From: Irineochytrium annulatum
Lineage: Eukaryota; Chytridiomycota; Chytridiomycetes; Chytridiales; Chytridiaceae
Direction of reading: 5' to 3'
DNA: 13,333 bases
Assembly (NCBI GenBank): GCA_027600665.1
Contig: JADGJL010000822.1
Location: 1-13,333 of the forward strand
The notes under the pieces are model-generated. The model did not search any database. It had not been told where the DNA came from and saw only the letters and a program-made list of their open reading frames with translations. A program made the position numbers and the translations under genes. Shown piece by piece: positions 8,674 to 13,333 of the stretch (its first letter is position 1; the number at the start of each line of letters is the position of its first letter).

Positions 8674-9200
8674 TGTTGGGAGATGGACTCGCCTCTTGGT
8701 TGCGGATTATCGATGACGCGCTTTTTTAGTGGCTTTAACCGTATTAAACAACGTCTTACAGTCTGGGCTTAGCGTATTATGACACATTATAAAGACATAC
8801 AGTGCAGTCGACGTCTTATCGACCTTTTCCGCTGGTGGCTTTGATACTTAGTCACGACCCCATTCCCCCCGATCTAACCGGAGATCGAGAGGGACTCGAT
8901 GACGAACAATGGTGACCAGTGAGATCCCTGTGGTGCGCTTGAACGGCACCAACGACTAAACAACGGGATTTACGTGATTAGGGAGAATAGGCGCAAGACG
9001 GCGTACATCTGGCGCCGTAACGCGCACGACCCTCCAGCAGACGCAAAGCAGAGAGGCCAGCGAGCCGCGGCCGGGCGGCACCGTGTACACGAGTTGACCG
9101 CGCCATCGACCTTCGTTGTGGACGCGCTGTTGAAGGGGTCGCTAGAAGACGGAACCACACCCTCCAGCACCGGCGTTACCGTGCCCGACTTCAAGCTACG
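8674..9200 (+). other. Intergenic region before the TLC gene
   Basis: These 527 bases follow the stop of the 572-residue gene. The first part is AT-richer and holds TATAAA at 8788-8793, too far from ATG 9201 to be assigned unless the leader is long. From 8923 the plus strand is open, without ATG, to 9279 in a frame that does not join the TLC exons. I see no supported gene. Confidence 0.45.
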
Positions 9201-10323
9201 ATGTGGGAGGCGCTCGCCGACCCGGTGTTTTACGGTGAGACGGGCCGTGCGTCGCTTGCTGTTCCGGCCACAGGCCTAAACCTTTTCCTGTCCACGACGC
9301 GTGATAAACGCAGGCTCCTTCGTCACCGGCCTCATCTTCAACGGCCTCTTTTTCCTCGCCGCGGTCCGGCTCCTGCCGGACCAGATACGGACAGAGGGGC
9401 AGAAGGGCTGGGTGCTAACGCTGTGCTCGTGCACGGTCATGTCGACCGCCAGCATACCGTTCTTGGTTCAGTACGCCCAGATGGGCGGGAACATCGCGGA
9501 GATGGAGCTGCTGGATTCAGATTGGGCAGTGGTGTTCTCGTGAGTCATCTCGTTTTCGACTTCATGTGTTGGAATGGACGGCTATACCGACATATCGATT
9601 TTGGTACATAGATCGTTCTTTCTAAGCTACCTCTGGATGGACGCCGTCATGGGCATTCTCTACTACAGTAAGTATCAGCAACACCAGCAGCCAAATCTCC
9701 GTCCTTACAATCGCACCTGTAGAATCCGCGTTCGGCATCGTCTCCGGCTGGGTGCATCACTTCTTCTACTTTGTCCTGGTCACATTCACAATCTACGCGA
9801 ACATCCCGGGAGCCTTCATGGTCGCCTGCCTGCTCGAAGTCTCCACCATCTTCCTCTCCTCTGGTCATATTTGGAAGAAGCTGAGGTGCGACTGGGCGTT
9901 CGGCGCGACCTTCTTCCTGACGAGGATCGCTTTCCACCCGTACTTTGCGTGGACGGTGCACGTGAGCTGGCCGGGGCAGTATTACTGGATATTGGCCATC
10001 GGGGTGTAAGCATCATTTGCCCCTTTTAAAAGGGCGGGAAGATTGCTGACGATTTTGCCTGCAGTTACCCGTTCCACCTCTGGTGGTTCTATGGCTTCAT
10101 CCGGCAGCAGGTCAGGCTCTACCAGGACCGGCGGAAGCCCCGAGTAGAGGGGGACGGGGAGGTAGGGGACGGAGAAGCGAACGAAGGCAAATGGGAGAAG
10201 GGGGATAAGTGCGAGAAGGAGCATATGGCGCCATCGGGGCCCGTTCCACAGGACTCGAGGGTGTTGGAGGTTGAGGAGTATGAGGAGGAGAGGACAGCGA
10301 GGGATGCCGGGGATCACGTCTGA
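9201..10323 (+). CDS. TLC-domain multi-pass membrane protein
   Basis: Five exons: 9201-9234, 9314-9539, 9612-9667, 9723-10005, 10065-10323; 858 nt, 285 residues, all introns GT-AG (79, 72, 55 and 59 nt). ATG 9201 is chosen because the first membrane segment begins right after it (YGSFVTGLIFNGLFFLAA), as in TLCD4/TLCD5-type proteins. Several hydrophobic segments follow. TLC-like landmarks are WMDAVMGILYY with Asp97, the paired His117-His118 in GWVHHFFYF, Glu144 in LLEVSTIFL, and FFLTRIAFH with Arg173. The TRAM-LAG1-CLN8 fold occurs in ceramide synthases and in proteins that shape membrane lipid composition; this one lacks the long ceramide synthase Lag motif, so lipid handling without a defined reaction is the safest view. 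After the last membrane segment a charged tail of about 65 residues, rich in Glu, Lys and Gly, faces one side of the membrane. It probably sits in the ER or plasma membrane. Confidence 0.8.
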
Positions 10324-10803
10324 GGAGGGTGAGAAGCCGGGAAGGTGTGCTAATTTGGGTCGGAGCGTTGGCGTACTTTGACTTTACCTGATCCGAGCAC
10401 GCCGTCAGGTCATGGATCTTTCGCTCTTACGTTGAACCGCCCTCGATACCCAAAAACCATGATAGGCTTGACGTTGGACCCCTACCTTTCTATCTACTAT
10501 GAAATTTTTTGTCTTAGTATGCCCTTGCGCCCTTGGCTCAATATCGTCGCTGCATAACTCTTTACTACGTTGCGTTTGCACGCCATCAGGCGACTAGACT
10601 GTCTATATTTGTATGTCAATAGATGATCATCGTCGACGTGACCTGCCAAGAATTCCGAGAATTTCGTGATCTTTGTAGCAGTGATAAAAGAGAAGAACAA
10701 AGCCATAAACGAACTTAGCACACACACAGCCGCTAGCGAATTAGGCCTCCTTGATCCTGCCCCTTGATATCAATTCACGCTTCTCGTTAACTACTTTCAT
10801 CTT

Positions 10804-10834
10804 GCGAACGTACGAGCTGCAAGTACGTGTTCGC
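10804..10834. repeat. Imperfect inverted repeat (hairpin)
   Basis: GCGAACGTAC at 10804-10813 and GTACGTGTTCGC at 10823-10834 pair as ten base pairs with a two-base bulge around a nine-base loop. No function is evident; it may be chance. Confidence 0.4.
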
Positions 10835-10931
10835 GCCGCCCTGTATTACGCTGCTGCCAATGCATTTCAGTAAATAACCTGTGCTTGTGAGTTTGCCTGT
10901 TATCTGATCCTATTCGAACTCGCCTTTGCAG

Positions 10932-11001
10932 ATGTGAATCTGGATCACGAGATCCGCAAATGCAACCGGCACCAGCTACGGTGGCCGATGGCTTGCGAGC
11001 T
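10932..11001 (+). other. Candidate internal exon of an undefined spliced gene
   Basis: The 70-base segment is bounded by two well-formed introns: GTGAGT...CTTTGCAG at 10887-10931 (45 nt) before it and GTGAGT...GCGCAG at 11002-11051 (50 nt) after it, both in the usual length range of this window. One frame reads VNLDHEIRKCNRHQLRW with strong third-position G/C, faintly like the repeated INLD..IGN..G.L.W pattern of cyanovirin-N homology domains, but its glycine positions are Arg and an in-frame TAA lies at 10871. Another frame has an ATG at 10960 and would splice to 11052-11150 as a 46-residue Arg-rich peptide. I cannot choose between a decayed gene, a small gene and a non-coding spliced RNA. 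Confidence 0.35.
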
Positions 11002-11080
11002 GTGAGTATAATACTTCTTTGTGGGTGGCCTCGCGATTCGCATTCGCGCAGAGCGCCAGGAGGCTGTCCGTGAGGATCGG

Positions 11081-11116
11081 CCGCTGCAGATCGTCCGCGA
11101 ACGCGATCTGCAGCGG
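11081..11116. repeat. Perfect 13-bp inverted repeat with 10-base loop
   Basis: CCGCTGCAGATCG at 11081-11093 is exactly complementary in reverse to CGATCTGCAGCGG at 11104-11116, with loop TCCGCGAACG. The short direct repeat CAGGAGGC occurs at 11057-11064 and again right after the hairpin at 11117-11124. It could form a strong RNA stem-loop or a palindromic binding site. Confidence 0.75.
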
Positions 11117-11920
11117 CAGGAGGCCGGCGGCCATTGCACAGCGGCTGTGAAGGGCGCCATCCGAGTATTTCTTATTTCTCGCACCCGCCTCAGCCTCACG
11201 GCGCGTTCGCGATTTCCTTTCGCACGGAGGGCCGCGTGTGGTCATGATCCGCCGATCGGCTTGGACGTTGCTCGGTACCGCCACTTTCAGCAAAATCATC
11301 GAAATCATCGAATTGGTCGGGCTGTGTTGTGGTAAATAAAGCTCACGCCATGCCATGACCTTTCTGACCCGCCGCACCCGCTGGATGACATGACGATTTG
11401 TTGAATGGTTCTTGCGGAGCCTGGATGCGGCCGCGGCTCGCCGCGAACGGGCCGCGGATTTTTCAGTGTTTTACAGTTTCCACGGACTTAGAAGCCATGT
11501 CGTGACGGATCGCTTGCGCAGAATAAAGGATCGTCGTCGACCTGCAAGCCCCCTGTCCCCTGTGCTGTGTGTGCTTCGCCGTCGTCGCTGTCGCGGAGGA
11601 GTCCCTGTCGTCGTCAGCTCATCGTTCTGCGTCCCGGCTCCACCTCCTGCTCGCCCTCAACCCCATCGACCTTTGGCGCAACCCAACTCGACCCTTCGAT
11701 CTGCCCGGAACTCGGACCCGCGCCCCCGGCGACTCCAGCCCAGCGCATCTCCTCCCTTCTCTGCGCCCGGGAGCCCAACATCCTTCTGCGTCCCCCACGG
11801 GGACCGCACCGGTCGGGACGGAACTGGTTTTCAACCGCTTGGCTCGCCAAATTTTCCGGATCGTGATCGTTGTCGACACTCCCCTCCACCGGCCTCTCCC
11901 GCTCTCACGCCTCCGCAACC

Positions 11921-13333
11921 ATGCTCTCCGCCGGCGCCGACGCCCGGCCCGCCAAGGTAGTCTCCTACGACCCGGACACAGGCTATATGATCTCCCGCTC
12001 ACCGGACGACCGCCAGTCGCGATGGTCCTTCGACGACCTCAAGAAGGAATGCACATCAGTCTTCAGGACGGCATTCTCCCGACATCCGTCCTCCTTGCTC
12101 TCCAAGTTCACTCCTCTTGCCGTCGCACCGTCGGCGACGGCGCCGATATTGAGAGCGTCCACATCGTCGTCATCCACATCATCCCTATCGACCCCTTCCG
12201 CCAACACACCCTCCAACGACACGCCCGCCGCGACGGCCGGGGCGGCCGATGACCCGCCGTCGCCGCCGACGTCTGCCACGCCGCCTAACGCGACCTCCCA
12301 CCCGTGGCCAAGCTCCCCCGGCCACTTCGACCGCCTCATCTACGCTCTCGTCGGCCGCGTCTTCTCCCGCCTGAGCCCCGTGCCCTTTGGCGGCAAGCTC
12401 AAGCCTGGTTTCTCATCCTACACCGGCACAACGCCGGAGTCGTGTCTGGACTGGATGATTACGAAGGCGCTGGAGCCGCCGGTACGCGGCAGGGGTCGAC
12501 GCGGCGTGCTGCCCCCGGGCGGCGCGCTGGAGTGGCTCGTGGGCGAGGGGAACGAAGTCATGAGGATCGAGAGACGCGGCGGGAAGGATGAGATCGATGA
12601 GCTGTTGTTGCGGGGCATGATGCGGGCGGGGCATTTCGTCATGACTGGCCGCGCCGTGATCCCGATGCACTTACGCGGCAACCCGCCGGCGGGCACCGCG
12701 CCGGGCCTCGGGAGAGGGTGCGGCGGGCCGTTGGCGTATGAGGGTGGGGACGGGCACGTCATGGAAGAGCAGGAGGGTTTTACCGGGATGGTCACCGGCG
12801 TAGGCGACTATGACGAGGATGAGAAGGACTCGTTCTACGAGAACGATGAGGACGAGGACGACGAGGTGGGCGGGTCGAGCCCGCGCTCTTCGAGCAGCCG
12901 CAAACGATCCCGCGGCTCGAACGACGACGACGCGCCGCCCCGGAGCCACACGCGCCCGCGTCACTCGAGCGCGATCGATGGGCCAAACCACCACCATCTC
13001 CAGCAGCACCTCAACTCCTCCGCCACCCCGCACCCATTCTCCCTCTCACCATTCTCCCACCCGCATCCGTCCCAAGCAGCAGCAGCACCACCGCCGTACA
13101 CGTCAGCGCCGCTGGGCCTTCCCTCTACGCCTTCCCCGGGAGCGTCATCGTCAGCATTGATGGCGACGGCGCCGGTGGTCGATGAGGTCCTGGCGTTGAG
13201 GGCCGCACTGGGTGAGAGCTTGGCGCGGGAGGAGGGCATGAGGGGGGAGATCGCGTGGCTGAGGGATGAGCTGGCCATGATGAGAAGGAGCGTGGAGGAG
13301 GCTACGAGGCGGTTGGGGAGGACGGGGGATGGG
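11921..13333 (+). CDS. Unrecognised protein, 3' end outside window
   Basis: From ATG 11921 the frame stays open for exactly 471 codons to the window edge, so the gene is cut off on the right. Third-position G/C bias is strong throughout. Residues 1-50 (DPDTGYMISRSPDDRQSRWS) look folded; about 60-130 are Ser/Thr/Pro/Ala-rich. A likely globular block spans about 134-252, from GHFDRLIYALVGRVFSRLS through TPESCLDWMITKALEPP and GGALEWLVGEGNEVMRIE to GHFVMTGRAVIPMHLRG. An acidic patch (DYDEDEKDSFYENDEDEDDE) lies near 295-316, a short basic patch SSRKRSRG near 325-331, His- and Pro-rich text follows, and residues about 421-468 form a predicted coiled coil with heptad Leu/Ala/Met (LALRAALGESLAREEGMRGE). 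Basic and acidic patches with a terminal coiled coil suggest a nuclear protein that pairs with itself or a partner. I do not recognise the family. Confidence 0.75.
   Translation, partial: MLSAGADARPAKVVSYDPDTGYMISRSPDDRQSRWSFDDLKKECTSVFRTAFSRHPSSLLSKFTPLAVAPSATAPILRASTSSSSTSSLSTPSANTPSNDTPAATAGAADDPPSPPTSATPPNATSHPWPSSPGHFDRLIYALVGRVFSRLSPVPFGGKLKPGFSSYTGTTPESCLDWMITKALEPPVRGRGRRGVLPPGGALEWLVGEGNEVMRIERRGGKDEIDELLLRGMMRAGHFVMTGRAVIPMHLRGNPPAGTAPGLGRGCGGPLAYEGGDGHVMEEQEGFTGMVTGVGDYDEDEKDSFYENDEDEDDEVGGSSPRSSSSRKRSRGSNDDDAPPRSHTRPRHSSAIDGPNHHHLQQHLNSSATPHPFSLSPFSHPHPSQAAAAPPPYTSAPLGLPSTPSPGASSSALMATAPVVDEVLALRAALGESLAREEGMRGEIAWLRDELAMMRRSVEEATRRLGRTGDG

Larger units (their letters stand above)
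10324..11920. other. Long region without a firm gene
   Basis: About 1.6 kb between the TLC stop and the last gene's ATG. 10324-10900 is AT-richer and shows no coding signal. 10887-11150 contains well-formed plus-strand splice signals around a 70-base candidate exon. 11000-11380 has GC-biased third positions on both strands, so open frames there are ambiguous. 11400-11920 is C/T-rich and probably promoter and leader of the downstream gene; it ends CCTCCGCAACC just before ATG 11921. No tRNA or transposon ends are seen. Confidence 0.5.

Noticed and set aside
9201..10323. Agaricomycete DUF6534-type seven-helix protein
   Set aside because: The membrane pattern first suggested it, but the paired His, the LLEVS and the FFLTRI blocks fit a TLC domain better, and the flagellar gene argues against a mushroom.
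10976..11377. Minus-strand 133-codon frame, and a plus-strand frame at 11021-11335
   Set aside because: Third positions are G/C-rich on both strands because the frames overlap in register; neither has motifs, and splice signals nearby favour a plus-strand spliced transcript.
11412..11960. Plus-strand 182-codon Pro/Arg/Ser-rich frame
   Set aside because: It reads the C/T-rich leader of the gene at 11921 and overlaps its start in another frame; composition is that of low-complexity non-coding DNA.
12671..13278. Minus-strand Val/Arg-rich and Ser-rich frames
   Set aside because: They are antisense to the 471-codon frame, which has better codon bias and a coherent coiled-coil end.

Overview
The window looks like nuclear DNA of a GC-rich fungus, and probably of a zoosporic (flagellated) one such as a chytrid, monoblepharid or blastoclad. 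Two things point there. Genes are closely packed and split by short GT-AG introns of about 41-85 bases with GTRNGT-like donors. The gene at 6099-6651 encodes a 133-residue protein that matches the axonemal family CFAP144 (formerly FAM183) in motifs and length; that family belongs to flagellated cells and is not expected in Dikarya. I have no database result, so the taxonomic call is an inference.

Layout. (1) 1-1234, minus: 5' part of an F-box-like gene that runs off the left edge. (2) 1545-4216, plus: complete secreted large-subunit catalase, 8 exons, 770 residues, with the C-terminal flavodoxin/amidotransferase-like domain. (3) 4568-5754, plus: complete short-chain dehydrogenase, 5 exons, 311 residues. 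(4) 6099-6651, minus: CFAP144-like protein, 3 exons. (5) 6955-8673, plus: unrecognised 572-residue basic, low-complexity protein with a possible ubiquitin-like stretch; it shares a roughly 300-base divergent promoter with gene 4. (6) 9201-10323, plus: TLC-domain membrane protein, 5 exons, 285 residues. (7) 10324-11920: about 1.6 kb with no firm gene, but with one well-bounded candidate internal exon and a perfect 13-bp hairpin. (8) 11921 to the right edge, plus: unrecognised frame of 471 codons with no stop inside the window, ending in a predicted coiled coil.

The spliced lengths of the catalase (2313 nt), dehydrogenase (936), CFAP144-like (402) and TLC (858) models all divide by three and join conserved family motifs across every junction, which is the main internal check on them. 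The genes do not form an obvious pathway or cluster. The one functional hint from layout is the head-to-head pair CFAP144-like / unknown 572-residue protein, which makes the unknown protein a candidate flagellar component. I see no mobile element, CRISPR array, tRNA or rRNA. I did not find a convincing new multi-gene system; the most useful leads are the two unrecognised proteins and the candidate spliced locus near 10.9 kb.
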